Source of the DNA: VAZQ01 sp045811525
GTDB lineage: Bacteria > Pseudomonadota > Alphaproteobacteria > Rhizobiales > Xanthobacteraceae
Direction: 5' to 3'
NCBI GenBank assembly: GCA_045811525.1
Contig: JBJMTV010000030.1
Location: 62,001 to 126,000, forward strand
DNA length: 64,000 nt
Part shown: positions 45,689 through 54,564 of the stretch, in pieces
Layout of the letters: every line of letters begins with the position of its first letter
How positions within the stretch are numbered: the stretch's first letter is position 1
Position numbers and translations under genes: made by a program
Notes under the pieces: generated by a model
The model's input: the letters and a program-made list of their open reading frames with translations, nothing else
Database searches by the model: none
What the model was told of the DNA's origin: nothing

Positions 45689-46764
45689 CGGCGGGCAGCG
45701 ACAGCACAAATGCTGTCGCTGGCGGACTGGCTCGTCACATTCCCGTGCTCGTCCGGACGGCGATCCGCTACCTCGCGCCGCGCCCGGGCGGCATCTACGT
45801 CGACGCGACATTTGGTGCAGGCGGCTATTCTCGCGAGATCCTCGCGGCGGCGGACTGCCGCGTTATCGGCATCGATCGAGACCACAGCGCGATCACGCGC
45901 GCCAGCGACATGGTTGCCGCCGCAGGCGGGCGGCTTTCCCTCGTGGAGGCCACCTTCTCCGATCTGGAAGCCGTCATGGCGCGCTGTGCGCAGCCTGCGA
46001 TCGACGGCATCGTTTTCGATCTCGGGGTCTCGTCGATGCAGCTCGATGAGGCAGAACGAGGCTTTTCCTTTCGCCAGGATGGCCCGCTCGACATGCGCAT
46101 GGGATATCTCGGCCCAACTGCAGCTGATCTGGTGGCGCAGGCCTCGCAACATGACCTCGCCCATATCATCGCCACGCTCGGCGAGGAGCGACACGCGCGC
46201 GCCATTGCGCGCGCGCTGGTCCGCGCGCGCAACAACTCTCCCATCCGCAGCACGCGCGCTTTGGCGGACATCGTTGTCTCGGTCGTGCACGCGCGACCCG
46301 GGTTGATCCATCCGGCGACGCGGACGTTCCAGGCGCTGCGCATGTTCGTCAACGACGAGCTTGGCGAGCTTGCGGCGGGCCTGATCGCGGCTGAGCGGCT
46401 GTTAAAGCCCGGCGGCCGCTTGGTGGTCGTGGCGTTTCAGTCCCTCGAGGACCGCATTGTCAAAACGTTCCTTGCCGAGCGGAGCGAGCGCGCCGCCGGA
46501 GGCTCACGGCACCGCCCGCAAGCACCACGCGCGCCCAGCACGTTCGAGCTTCTAACAACCCGGCCGGCCGTTCCTGATGAGACGGAGGTCGCGGATAATC
46601 CGCGTGCCCGCTCGGCCAAGTTGCGCGCCGCCGTCCGGACAGCCGCCGCGCCGCGCGAGGCGGGCTCCGACTTGCTGCCGCCGCTGCCGCCGCGCGACCG
46701 TGCGTTGGGTCAGGCTGGCCGCCTGGCGGGGGCGGCACACTCAGTTGCGAGGCGCCGCCGATGA
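45685..46764 (+). CDS. rsmH: 16S rRNA (cytosine(1402)-N4)-methyltransferase RsmH (MraW)
   Basis: A 359-residue methyltransferase acting on C1402 in the ribosomal P site. It has HIPVLVRTAIRYLAPRPGGIY then DATFGAGGYSREIL (SAM-binding), IGIDRDHSAITRA, GIVFDLGVSSMQLDEAERGF then SFRQDGPLDMRM, the conserved FQALRMFVNDELGEL, and a long basic Pro/Ala tail (about residue 270 onward) more extended than in Gammaproteobacteria. The start is the ATGA overlap with mraZ at 45685; a longer frame to 45085 covers mraZ and is a shadow. It overlaps ftsL by 4 bp. Confidence 0.96.
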   Translation: MTAGSDSTNAVAGGLARHIPVLVRTAIRYLAPRPGGIYVDATFGAGGYSREILAAADCRVIGIDRDHSAITRASDMVAAAGGRLSLVEATFSDLEAVMARCAQPAIDGIVFDLGVSSMQLDEAERGFSFRQDGPLDMRMGYLGPTAADLVAQASQHDLAHIIATLGEERHARAIARALVRARNNSPIRSTRALADIVVSVVHARPGLIHPATRTFQALRMFVNDELGELAAGLIAAERLLKPGGRLVVVAFQSLEDRIVKTFLAERSERAAGGSRHRPQAPRAPSTFELLTTRPAVPDETEVADNPRARSAKLRAAVRTAAAPREAGSDLLPPLPPRDRALGQAGRLAGAAHSVARRRR

Positions 46765-47141
46765 TGCGGCTCATCAATCTGTTCGTGGTGGCTGCCCTCG
46801 TGATCGCAGCTGCGCACGTGTACAAGATCAAGTTCGAGTCGACGCGTCAGGCCCAGCGCGTCGTCAAACTGCGCAGCGAAATCCGCCGCGAGCAGGACGC
46901 GATCGCCACCTTGCGAGCAGACTGGGCCAAGCTCGACAGTCCTTCGCGCATTCAGGACCTGGCACGGCGCCATTTGGCGCTCAGGCCAGCGGAGCCGTCG
47001 CAATTCGATCGGCTCGACAAACTCCCGGAGCGCCCTCCGGATCTCCTTCCTGCTGACGAGCAGGATCCGATCGGACTGGTGATCGCCGAGCCAGCATTGG
47101 TCGAGCGCAGCGCCACCGGCAGCGTCCCCACGAAAAGGTGA
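46761..47141 (+). CDS. ftsL: Cell division protein FtsL
   Basis: A 126-residue bitopic protein. One helix at residues 4-20 (LINLFVVAALVIAAAHV) is followed by a coiled coil (about 26-60, ESTRQAQRVVKLRSEIRREQ) and then a Pro-rich tail. It works with FtsB and FtsQ in the divisome and regulates FtsWI. It starts by overlap with rsmH (ATGA) and ends 6 bp before ftsI. The identification rests on size, topology and the dcw position between rsmH and ftsI. Confidence 0.88.
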   Translation: MMRLINLFVVAALVIAAAHVYKIKFESTRQAQRVVKLRSEIRREQDAIATLRADWAKLDSPSRIQDLARRHLALRPAEPSQFDRLDKLPERPPDLLPADEQDPIGLVIAEPALVERSATGSVPTKR

Positions 47142-47147
47142 GCTTGC

Positions 47148-48881
47148 ATGGGTGCGGCCGAGACAGTGCCCGAGCCGTGGCGGCGGTGGCTCCTGCGTAC
47201 CATGCTGTATGGTCGCAACGTAGACCGCAGCGCCAAAGCGCGCGGGCGGCTGACGCTCCTCGTGCTCGTGTTCGCGCTGGGCTACGCGGCCATAGCGACG
47301 CGGCTCGTGTTGTTCGCGACTACGTCCGACGCGCACGGTTTCCGCAGGATGGCCGGCCAGGATGCACTGGCGACGGCACGGCCGGATATCCTGGATCGCA
47401 ACGGGCGCGTGCTTGCAACCGACGTGCGCACCCCTTCGTTGTTTGGCGAGCCGCATCGGATCATTGATGCTGATGAGGCCTCCGAGCTGCTCAGCGCGGT
47501 GATGAATGACACCAATGCAGCCGAGCTGCGTGAGCGCCTCGCCTCAAAGCGCCGGTTTGTCTGGCTTCGGCGTGAGATTACACCCACGCAGCGTGAGCAA
47601 ATCTATCGCCTCGGCATCCCGGGAATCGGTTTCCTGCGCGAGAACAAGCGTGTCTATCCGAACGGCGCCGAAGTCTCTCATCTGATCGGTCACGTCAATA
47701 TCGACAACCAGGGGATCGCCGGCATTGAGAAGTGGCTCGACGGCCGCGGCCTCGCCGACCTGCACATGGCGGGCCTGGCCAGCGACCGCCTGCAGCAACC
47801 GATCGAGCTCGCCGTCGATTTACGCGTGCAACATGCAATGCGCGACGAGCTCATTGCCGCACGCGCGAAGTACAAGGCGATCGCCGCGGCCGGCCTGCTC
47901 ACCGACGTCCGCACTGGCGAGATCATCGCCATCGTGTCGGTGCCTGATTATGACCCGAATAACCCGCGTGAGGCACTCGATCCCACCCGGATCAATCGTC
48001 TGACGACGGGCGTGTATGAGATGGGATCCACCTTCAAGGCGTTCACCACCGCCATGGCGCTCGATTCCGGCAAGATCACGCTCAAATCTGCTTTCGACGC
48101 GAGCCACCCGCTGCAATATGGGAAGTTTACCATTCATGATTTCCATCCGGAAAACCGGGTTCTCACCGTTCCGGAGGTCTTCATCCACTCGTCCAACATC
48201 GGGACCGCCCGGATGGCGGTGAGTCTCGGCGTCGAGTATCACAAGGCGTTTCTGCGCAAGCTCGGGCAGCTCGACCGCTTGCGCACGGAGCTGCCGGAGA
48301 GCGCGGAGCCGCTGGTACCGCGGCGCTGGGTTGAGCTCAACACCGTGACGATCGCGTTCGGTCACGGGTTATCCGTGGCACCGCTGCAGGCGATGATGGG
48401 CATCGGTGCGCTGATGAATGGCGGCTATCTCCTCCCGCCAACTTTTCTCAAGCGCACCGAGCAGGAGGCGATGGGCCTTGCGACGCGGGTCATAAAGCCG
48501 GAGACCAGCGAGAAAATGCGTTATCTCATGCGGCTCAATGTCGAGAAGGGTACGGCCTCCAAGGCTGAGGTCAGCGGCTATTATGTGGGCGGCAAGACCG
48601 GCACCTCGGAGAAGGTTGTGGGTGGGCGTTACTCGAAGAACAAGGTGCTCACTTCCTTCACTGCCATTTTGCCCGCTGACAAGCCACGCTATGCACTGCT
48701 GATCATGCTGGACGAGCCGCAGGCCCTGCCTGAGACGCACGGCTTCGCCACCTCCGGTTGGAACGCGGTGCCTGTTGGCGGAGCCGTCATTGCCCGCATT
48801 GCACCCCTGCTCGGCCTCGAGCCCAGGTTTGAGCTTCCACCATCCGAGAAGCTGATCCTGGCAAGTGCGCCTGCCCGCTGA
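47148..48881 (+). CDS. ftsI: Septal peptidoglycan transpeptidase FtsI (PBP3)
   Basis: A 577-residue class B penicillin-binding protein. After a short cytoplasmic N-terminus a membrane anchor is at about 30-55 (LTLLVLVFALGYAAIATRLV). The dimerisation or pedestal domain covers about 70-230, and the transpeptidase domain has S294-x-x-K (GSTFKAF), S348-S-N350 (HSSNIG) and K483-T-G-T (GGKTGTSEK). It crosslinks septal wall together with FtsW. It follows ftsL by 6 bp. A gap of 188 bp without a gene follows, with a short inverted repeat. Confidence 0.97.
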   Translation: MGAAETVPEPWRRWLLRTMLYGRNVDRSAKARGRLTLLVLVFALGYAAIATRLVLFATTSDAHGFRRMAGQDALATARPDILDRNGRVLATDVRTPSLFGEPHRIIDADEASELLSAVMNDTNAAELRERLASKRRFVWLRREITPTQREQIYRLGIPGIGFLRENKRVYPNGAEVSHLIGHVNIDNQGIAGIEKWLDGRGLADLHMAGLASDRLQQPIELAVDLRVQHAMRDELIAARAKYKAIAAAGLLTDVRTGEIIAIVSVPDYDPNNPREALDPTRINRLTTGVYEMGSTFKAFTTAMALDSGKITLKSAFDASHPLQYGKFTIHDFHPENRVLTVPEVFIHSSNIGTARMAVSLGVEYHKAFLRKLGQLDRLRTELPESAEPLVPRRWVELNTVTIAFGHGLSVAPLQAMMGIGALMNGGYLLPPTFLKRTEQEAMGLATRVIKPETSEKMRYLMRLNVEKGTASKAEVSGYYVGGKTGTSEKVVGGRYSKNKVLTSFTAILPADKPRYALLIMLDEPQALPETHGFATSGWNAVPVGGAVIARIAPLLGLEPRFELPPSEKLILASAPAR

Positions 48882-49069
48882 GGTTTCATCGAGCTTTCCT
48901 GCAGTTGCAGGAATGGGAGCGCAATGCTTCTCTCGTTGCGAGCTCTTCTGACCTGCCCTCCTCGCAGGGCGCGACACTAGCCTCGGGCATGCTCGCGCCT
49001 TCGTAGCTCGTTAGAACTGCACGCTCGCTTAGCTGAGCATGTGGTGCCGACAAAAGAAATCGCATCCCC
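48882..49069. other. Intergenic gap in the dcw cluster with an 18-bp inverted repeat
   Basis: The widest gap in the cluster. It holds TTCCTGCA-GT-TGCAGGAA at 48896-48913 right after the ftsI stop, without a T-run. It may be a processing site or an operator for an internal promoter before murE. No gene was recognised. Confidence 0.4.
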
Positions 49070-50524
49070 ATGAAGCTTGCCGATCTTCTCGCCGACAAAA
49101 GCCAGCTGGCGCAGCGCGTTGCGCAACTCGAAGTGACCGGTGTCAGCTGTGATAGTCGCCGTGTGCAGCCCGGCAACCTCTTCGTCGCCCTTGCCGGGGC
49201 AAGGGATGATGGCGTTCGCTTCGTGCCACAGGCGCTGGCCGCCGGCGCCAGCGCCATCATGGCAGAGGGTCTGCCGCCGGTGCCCTTGCCGGATGCGGTG
49301 GCATTCATAAAAGTGCCGGACGCGCGACGCGCGCTGGCGCTGGCGGCGGCAAAGTTTTTTCCCCGCCAGCCGCCGGTGATTGCGGCAGTCACCGGTACCA
49401 GCGGCAAGACCTCGGTCGTCTCGTTTGCGCGGCAGATCTGGACAGCGCTCGGCAAGCGAGCAGCGAGCGTGGGTACTGTCGGTCTGGCTACGGCAACACG
49501 CGAGATCTACGGCTCGCTCACCACGCCCGATCCGGTGTCACTGCATGCTTGTCTGGATGAGCTTGCCGCCGAGGGGATTACGCATCTGGCGATCGAGGCA
49601 TCCTCGCACGGCATCGACCAGCGGCGGCTCGATGGGGTGCGGGTCGCTGCCGGTGCGTTCACGAACCTGAGCCGTGACCACCTCGATTACCACCCGACCC
49701 TGGAAAGCTATTTCGCGGCCAAGCTGCGGCTGTTCACCGACCTTGTCGAGCCCGGCGGCGCAGCGGTTGTCGCGGCCGATCATGAGCATTCCAATAGAGT
49801 GATGAGCGTCGCCAAGGAGCGGCGACTGCGCCTCTTCAGCGTCGGTCGGCGTGGGGAATCGATCTGCTTGCGCCGCAGCGCTGTTGATGGCTTTGCACAG
49901 GTGCTTGAGCTGACGCATGAGGGTATCGACTACACCGTGCGCTTGCCGCTTCCCGGTGCGTTTCAGGTTGAGAACGCGCTCGTCGCGGCGGGACTTGCTA
50001 TCGCCACGGGCAGCGATGCCGCTGCGGCCTTTCTCGCCCTGAACAAGCTGACCGGCGCCAAGGGACGCCTCGAGCTGGTTGGTGAGCGCAACGGCGCACC
50101 CATTTTCGTGGACTACGCGCATAAGCCCGATGCCCTGGCAAAGGCTTTGGAGGCGTTGCGCCCCTATGCACAAAACCGCTTGCTTGTGGTGTTCGGCTGC
50201 GGTGGCGATCGCGATACCGGCAAGCGGCCGATTATGGGCGCGATTGCTGCCCAGCTCGCTGATCGTGTTGTCGTGACGGATGACAATCCGCGCAGCGAGG
50301 ATCCGGCGGCAATCCGGGCCGCGATCCTTGCGGGCGCCCCCGGGGCCGTGGAGATCGGCGACCGACGGGAGGCGATCGAAGGCTCGATCAGCGAGCTGCA
50401 GCGCGGGGACGTGTTGCTGATTGCGGGGAAGGGCCATGAAACTGGCCAAATCATCGGCAAACAGGTGCTGCCGTTCAGCGACCACGAGGCGGTCGCCGCC
50501 GCGCTCGGGGGCAAGCTGGGATGA
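49070..50524 (+). CDS. murE: UDP-N-acetylmuramoylalanyl-D-glutamate--2,6-diaminopimelate ligase MurE
   Basis: A 484-residue Mur ligase adding meso-diaminopimelate to the precursor. Motifs: the N-terminal domain starts LADLLADKSQLAQRVAQLEV and has TGVSCDSRRVQPGNLFVAL. The ATP-binding loop is VTGTSGKTS with Lys113. TNLSRDHLDYHPTLESYF covers the central domain, and the C-terminal DDNPRSEDPAAI contains DNPR, which selects meso-diaminopimelate rather than lysine. It overlaps murF by 4 bp. The length is normal. Confidence 0.97.
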   Translation: MKLADLLADKSQLAQRVAQLEVTGVSCDSRRVQPGNLFVALAGARDDGVRFVPQALAAGASAIMAEGLPPVPLPDAVAFIKVPDARRALALAAAKFFPRQPPVIAAVTGTSGKTSVVSFARQIWTALGKRAASVGTVGLATATREIYGSLTTPDPVSLHACLDELAAEGITHLAIEASSHGIDQRRLDGVRVAAGAFTNLSRDHLDYHPTLESYFAAKLRLFTDLVEPGGAAVVAADHEHSNRVMSVAKERRLRLFSVGRRGESICLRRSAVDGFAQVLELTHEGIDYTVRLPLPGAFQVENALVAAGLAIATGSDAAAAFLALNKLTGAKGRLELVGERNGAPIFVDYAHKPDALAKALEALRPYAQNRLLVVFGCGGDRDTGKRPIMGAIAAQLADRVVVTDDNPRSEDPAAIRAAILAGAPGAVEIGDRREAIEGSISELQRGDVLLIAGKGHETGQIIGKQVLPFSDHEAVAAALGGKLG

Positions 50525-51963
50525 CAGAGGAGCCGCTGTGGAGCATCGACGCGATGGCGGCAGCCATGCGCGCCGAACGCGCTGGGGAACTGCCGAGTGG
50601 CATAAAAGGCATCTCGATCGATACGCGCACCATGTCACCTGGCGAGGCGTTCTTCGCGCTCCAAGGTGACAGCCGCGACGGTCACGAATTCGTGGCGCAG
50701 GCCCTGAGCTCCGGCTGTGGATGTGCCGTCGTCGCAGCAGACAAGCGCGGTCATTTCCCGCGCGAAGCACCCCTGCTCGTCGTCGCTGATGTGCTTGAAG
50801 GTCTGCGCGACCTGGCGCGTGCAGCGCGTGCGCGCACGCCGGCCAAAGTGGTCGGGGTCACCGGCTCGGTTGGCAAAACCGGCAGCAAAGAGGCGCTGCG
50901 GCTGACGCTGAGCAAAAGCGGCGAGACACATGCCTCTGTGGCGTCGTACAACAATCATTGGGGCGTTCCGCTGTCGCTCGCCCGCTGTCCGGCAAGCGCA
51001 CGCTACGCCGTGCTCGAGCTCGGGATGAACCATGCGGGCGAGATCGCACCGCTGACCCGGCTGGTACGGCCGCACGTGGCCATCATCACCACGGTCGAGC
51101 CGGTGCATCTCGAGTATCTGGGCTCGATCGAGGCCATCGCCGACGCCAAGGCTGAGATCTTCGAAGGCCTCGAAGCCGGTGGTGCAGCCGTGATCAACCG
51201 CGACAATGCGCAGTTCGAGCGGCTGCTCGCGAGCGCGCGACGCGCCGGCGTGCGGCAGGTCGTGTCATTCGGTGAGCACGCCGATGCCGACGCTCGACTG
51301 GTCACCTCTGTGCTGCAGTCGGATTGCTCGAGCGTGCGCGCCCGCATATTGGGCAGCGACATAACCTATAAGGTCGGTGCCCCGGGCAAGCATCAGGTGA
51401 TGAACTCGCTGGCTGTTCTGGCTGCGGTCGCGTTGCTCGGCGCCGATTTGGCGTTGGCGGCACTCGCCTTGGCCGAGCTGCGTCCCCCCAGTGGCCGCGG
51501 CTTGCGCTTGGATCTGACCGTGCCGGGTGGCACCGCTTTGCTGATCGACGAGAGCTATAATGCCAATCCCGCCTCGATGCGGGCGGCGCTGGCCGTGCTC
51601 GGGCAGATCGAGCTCGGACCACGCGGTCGTCGCATTGCCGTGCTGGGCGACATGCTGGAGCTTGGCGCACGCGGCGCCGAGCTCCACCGTGAACTCGCCC
51701 AATCAGTCACCGCCAACAACGTCGACCTGGTTTTTTGTTGCGGGCCGCTGATGCGCGCGCTTTGGGATGCGCTGCCGGCCAACCGGCGCGGCGCCCATGC
51801 CGAGACCTCTGCGGTCTTGGAGAGCGAAGTGTTGGCGGCAGTGCAGGCGGGCGACGCGATTGTGGTGAAAGGCTCTCTGGGCTCGCGCATGGCGCCTATC
51901 GTCAAGAGCCTGCAACGTCATTATCAGCACGACTCGCGCTCGACTGCGCCTGCTCAAGGTTGA
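50521..51963 (+). CDS. murF: UDP-N-acetylmuramoyl-tripeptide--D-alanyl-D-alanine ligase MurF
   Basis: A 480-residue Mur ligase that adds D-Ala-D-Ala. The ATP loop reads VTGSVGKTGSKEALRLTL, followed by NNHWGVPLSLARCPASARYA, the Mur-family VLELGMNHAGEIAPLTRL, and late LIDESYNANPASMRAALAVL and GDMLELGARGAELHRELA. The N-terminal domain has GISIDTRTMSPGEAFFALQG. The start overlaps murE (ATGA), and the stop is 3 bp before the mraY start. Confidence 0.97.
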   Translation: MTEEPLWSIDAMAAAMRAERAGELPSGIKGISIDTRTMSPGEAFFALQGDSRDGHEFVAQALSSGCGCAVVAADKRGHFPREAPLLVVADVLEGLRDLARAARARTPAKVVGVTGSVGKTGSKEALRLTLSKSGETHASVASYNNHWGVPLSLARCPASARYAVLELGMNHAGEIAPLTRLVRPHVAIITTVEPVHLEYLGSIEAIADAKAEIFEGLEAGGAAVINRDNAQFERLLASARRAGVRQVVSFGEHADADARLVTSVLQSDCSSVRARILGSDITYKVGAPGKHQVMNSLAVLAAVALLGADLALAALALAELRPPSGRGLRLDLTVPGGTALLIDESYNANPASMRAALAVLGQIELGPRGRRIAVLGDMLELGARGAELHRELAQSVTANNVDLVFCCGPLMRALWDALPANRRGAHAETSAVLESEVLAAVQAGDAIVVKGSLGSRMAPIVKSLQRHYQHDSRSTAPAQG

Positions 51964-51966
51964 CAC

Positions 51967-53052
51967 ATGTTCTACTGGCTCTCTGCCTATTCGGAGCTGT
52001 TCGGGCCGCTCAATGTCCTGCGCTACATCACGTTCCGAACCGGCGGCGCCATGATCACCGGGCTGATATTCGTATTCCTGTTCGGTCCCTGGCTGATTGA
52101 CATTCTCCGGCTCAAGCAAGGCAAGGGGCAGCCGATCCGGCTGGACGGACCGCAGTCGCACCTGGTGACCAAGAAAGGCACGCCCACCATGGGCGGCCTC
52201 ATGATCTTGTCTGGGATCCTTGTCTCGACACTGCTCTGGGCCAATCTCGGGAACCGCTATGTATGGATCGTTCTCGGCGTGACGCTCGGCTTCGGCTGCA
52301 TCGGCTTTTATGACGACTATCTCAAGGTGACGAAGCAGTCGCATGCCGGTGTCTCGGGCAAGCTGCGCCTGCTGGCTGAGGTCGTGATCGCCGCGGCCGC
52401 GTGCTATTGCATCGTGCAGCTCGGGCGCCAGCCATTTGCCAGCTCGCTCACCTTTCCGTTTTTCAAGGAGTGGATCCTTCCGCTCGGCTGGTTGTTCATC
52501 CTGTTCGGCAGCTTCGTCATCGTTGGCGCCGGGAACGCCGTGAACCTCACCGACGGACTCGATGGTCTCGCCATCGTGCCGGTGATGATCGCGACCGGCT
52601 GTTTCGGCGTGTTCGCCTGGGTGGTCGGCAACGCGCTGTTCTCCGATTATTTGCAATTGCACTTCGTGCCCGGGACGGGCGAGCTAGCCGTGCTTTGCGG
52701 TGCCGTTATCGGCGCAGGGATCGGCTTCCTCTGGTTCAATGCACCGCCGGCCTCAATTTTCATGGGGGACATCGGATCGCTGTCGCTCGGCGGCATGCTC
52801 GGCACAATCGCAGTCGCGACCAAGCAGGAGATCGTGCTCGCTATCGTCGGTGGCCTGTTCGTGGTTGAAGCGATCTCCGTCATCGTGCAGGTCGTGTCGT
52901 TCAAGCTTACCGGCAAGCGTGTGTTCAGGATGGCGCCGTTGCACCATCATTTCGAGCAGAAGGGGTGGACCGAGCCGCAGATCGTGATCCGTTTCTGGAT
53001 CATTGCTGTGGTTCTGGCTCTCGCCGGGCTCTCCACGTTGAAATTGCGGTGA
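51967..53052 (+). CDS. mraY: Phospho-N-acetylmuramoyl-pentapeptide transferase MraY
   Basis: A 361-residue ten-helix membrane enzyme that makes lipid I. Family motifs: PTMGGLMILSG near residue 76, FYDDYLKV (DDY, around 118), NAVNLTDGLDGLAIVP (NxxNxxDGxDGL, around 190), and APLHHHFEQKGW near 320, with the three catalytic-site histidines. It follows murF after 3 bp, and murD follows after 44 bp. Confidence 0.98.
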   Translation: MFYWLSAYSELFGPLNVLRYITFRTGGAMITGLIFVFLFGPWLIDILRLKQGKGQPIRLDGPQSHLVTKKGTPTMGGLMILSGILVSTLLWANLGNRYVWIVLGVTLGFGCIGFYDDYLKVTKQSHAGVSGKLRLLAEVVIAAAACYCIVQLGRQPFASSLTFPFFKEWILPLGWLFILFGSFVIVGAGNAVNLTDGLDGLAIVPVMIATGCFGVFAWVVGNALFSDYLQLHFVPGTGELAVLCGAVIGAGIGFLWFNAPPASIFMGDIGSLSLGGMLGTIAVATKQEIVLAIVGGLFVVEAISVIVQVVSFKLTGKRVFRMAPLHHHFEQKGWTEPQIVIRFWIIAVVLALAGLSTLKLR

Positions 53053-53096
53053 AGCTTGCGAGGCGCAGTCGTCACCTTAGCCTGCTCGACTGACCG

Positions 53097-54497
53097 ATGA
53101 TCGCGATCACCTGTTACGCCGGCAAGCGGGTCGCGATCTTCGGACTGGGCGCCTCGGGTCTGGCCAGCGCCAGCAGCCTGCTCGCGGGCGGCGCGGACGT
53201 CATTGCCTGGGACGAGAACGAGGACGCAGTGGTCAAGGCGACTGCCGCGGGAATTCCGACGGCAGACCTGCGCTCGATCGACTGGTCGCGTGTTGCTTCC
53301 CTGCTCCTTGCCCCCGGCGTGCCGCTGACCCATCCCGTGCCGCATTGGACCGTGGGGCTGGCGCGCGCCGCCGCAGTCGAGGTCATCGGCGACATTGAGC
53401 TGTTCTGCCGCGAGCGTCGCGCCAACGCGCCACATACGCCGTTTGTCGCCATCACCGGAACCAACGGCAAGTCGACCACCACCGCGCTGACCGCGCACCT
53501 GTTGCGCACTGCCGGACATGACGTTCAGGTCGGCGGCAATATTGGTACCGCCATTCTGTCGCTCGAGCCGCCGAGCGCAGGACGCGTGCACGTGATCGAG
53601 GTTTCGTCATACCAGATCGATCTGGCGCCGAGCCTCGATCCTTCCGTCGGAATCCTGATCAACGTCAGTGAGGATCACCTCGACCGTCACGGCTCGCTGC
53701 AACATTATGCGGCGGTCAAGGAGCGTCTCGTCGCCGGCGTGCAGGACGACGGAACTGCGGTGGTGGGAGTTGACGACAACTGGTGTGCTGCGGCAGCGGA
53801 CCGCCTCGAGCGCTCCGGCAAGCGTCTCACCCGAGTCTCGGTGCGCCGCCCGCTGCCGGACGGTCTCTACCTGCAGGCAGAAACGATCATGCAGGCCTCA
53901 GGCGGCGCCGCGCGGAGGCTTGCGGGGATCGGCGGCATCGGTTCGCTGCGCGGGACCCACAACGCGCAGAATGCCGCCTGTGCATCTGGCGCCGCCCTTG
54001 CGCTGGGGCTCTCGTCCGGCGCGATACAGGAGGGCCTGCGGTCGTTTCCTGGGCTTGCGCATCGCATGGAGCAAGTGGGGCGCCTTGGGGCGGTGCTTTT
54101 TGTCAACGACTCGAAAGCCACCAATGCTGACTCCGCGGCGCAGGCGCTCGCATGCTTCGCCGACATTTTCTGGATTGCCGGTGGCAAACCGAAGACCGGT
54201 GGCCTCTCGTCGCTGAGCGGCTTTTTTCCCCGCATCCGCAAGGCGTATCTGATCGGCGAGGCGGCGAAAAGTTTTGCTGCCGAGCTCGAGGGGCGAGTGC
54301 CCAATGTCGAGGCGGGTGTCCTCGAGCGCGCCGTTGAGCTTGCGGCGCGTGATGCCAGCAGCTCCGCTCTGCGCGACCCGGTGGTGCTGCTATCGCCGGC
54401 TTGCGCCTCTTTCGACCAGTACCGCAATTTCGAGATACGCGGGGACAAATTCCGTCAGCTGGTTCACGCGATTCCGGGCATCACTGTTCCGTTGTGA
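53097..54497 (+). CDS. murD: UDP-N-acetylmuramoylalanine--D-glutamate ligase MurD
   Basis: A 466-residue Mur ligase adding D-glutamate. It begins with a Rossmann-like domain (YAGKRVAIFGLGASGLASAS), then the ATP loop AITGTNGKSTTTALTAHLLR, NVSEDHLDRHGSLQHYAAV, LAHRMEQVGRLGAVLFVNDS followed by KATNADSAAQALACF, and the late LLSPACASFDQYRNFEIRG then DKFRQLV. The ATG at 53097 is 44 bp after mraY. Confidence 0.97.
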   Translation: MIAITCYAGKRVAIFGLGASGLASASSLLAGGADVIAWDENEDAVVKATAAGIPTADLRSIDWSRVASLLLAPGVPLTHPVPHWTVGLARAAAVEVIGDIELFCRERRANAPHTPFVAITGTNGKSTTTALTAHLLRTAGHDVQVGGNIGTAILSLEPPSAGRVHVIEVSSYQIDLAPSLDPSVGILINVSEDHLDRHGSLQHYAAVKERLVAGVQDDGTAVVGVDDNWCAAAADRLERSGKRLTRVSVRRPLPDGLYLQAETIMQASGGAARRLAGIGGIGSLRGTHNAQNAACASGAALALGLSSGAIQEGLRSFPGLAHRMEQVGRLGAVLFVNDSKATNADSAAQALACFADIFWIAGGKPKTGGLSSLSGFFPRIRKAYLIGEAAKSFAAELEGRVPNVEAGVLERAVELAARDASSSALRDPVVLLSPACASFDQYRNFEIRGDKFRQLVHAIPGITVPL

Positions 54498-54564
54498 ATT
54501 CTTAATCACCTGGAAACCATCGTGAGGCAGGTAAGGGTGAAGCCAAGCCCCGGATCGAGCTCGG

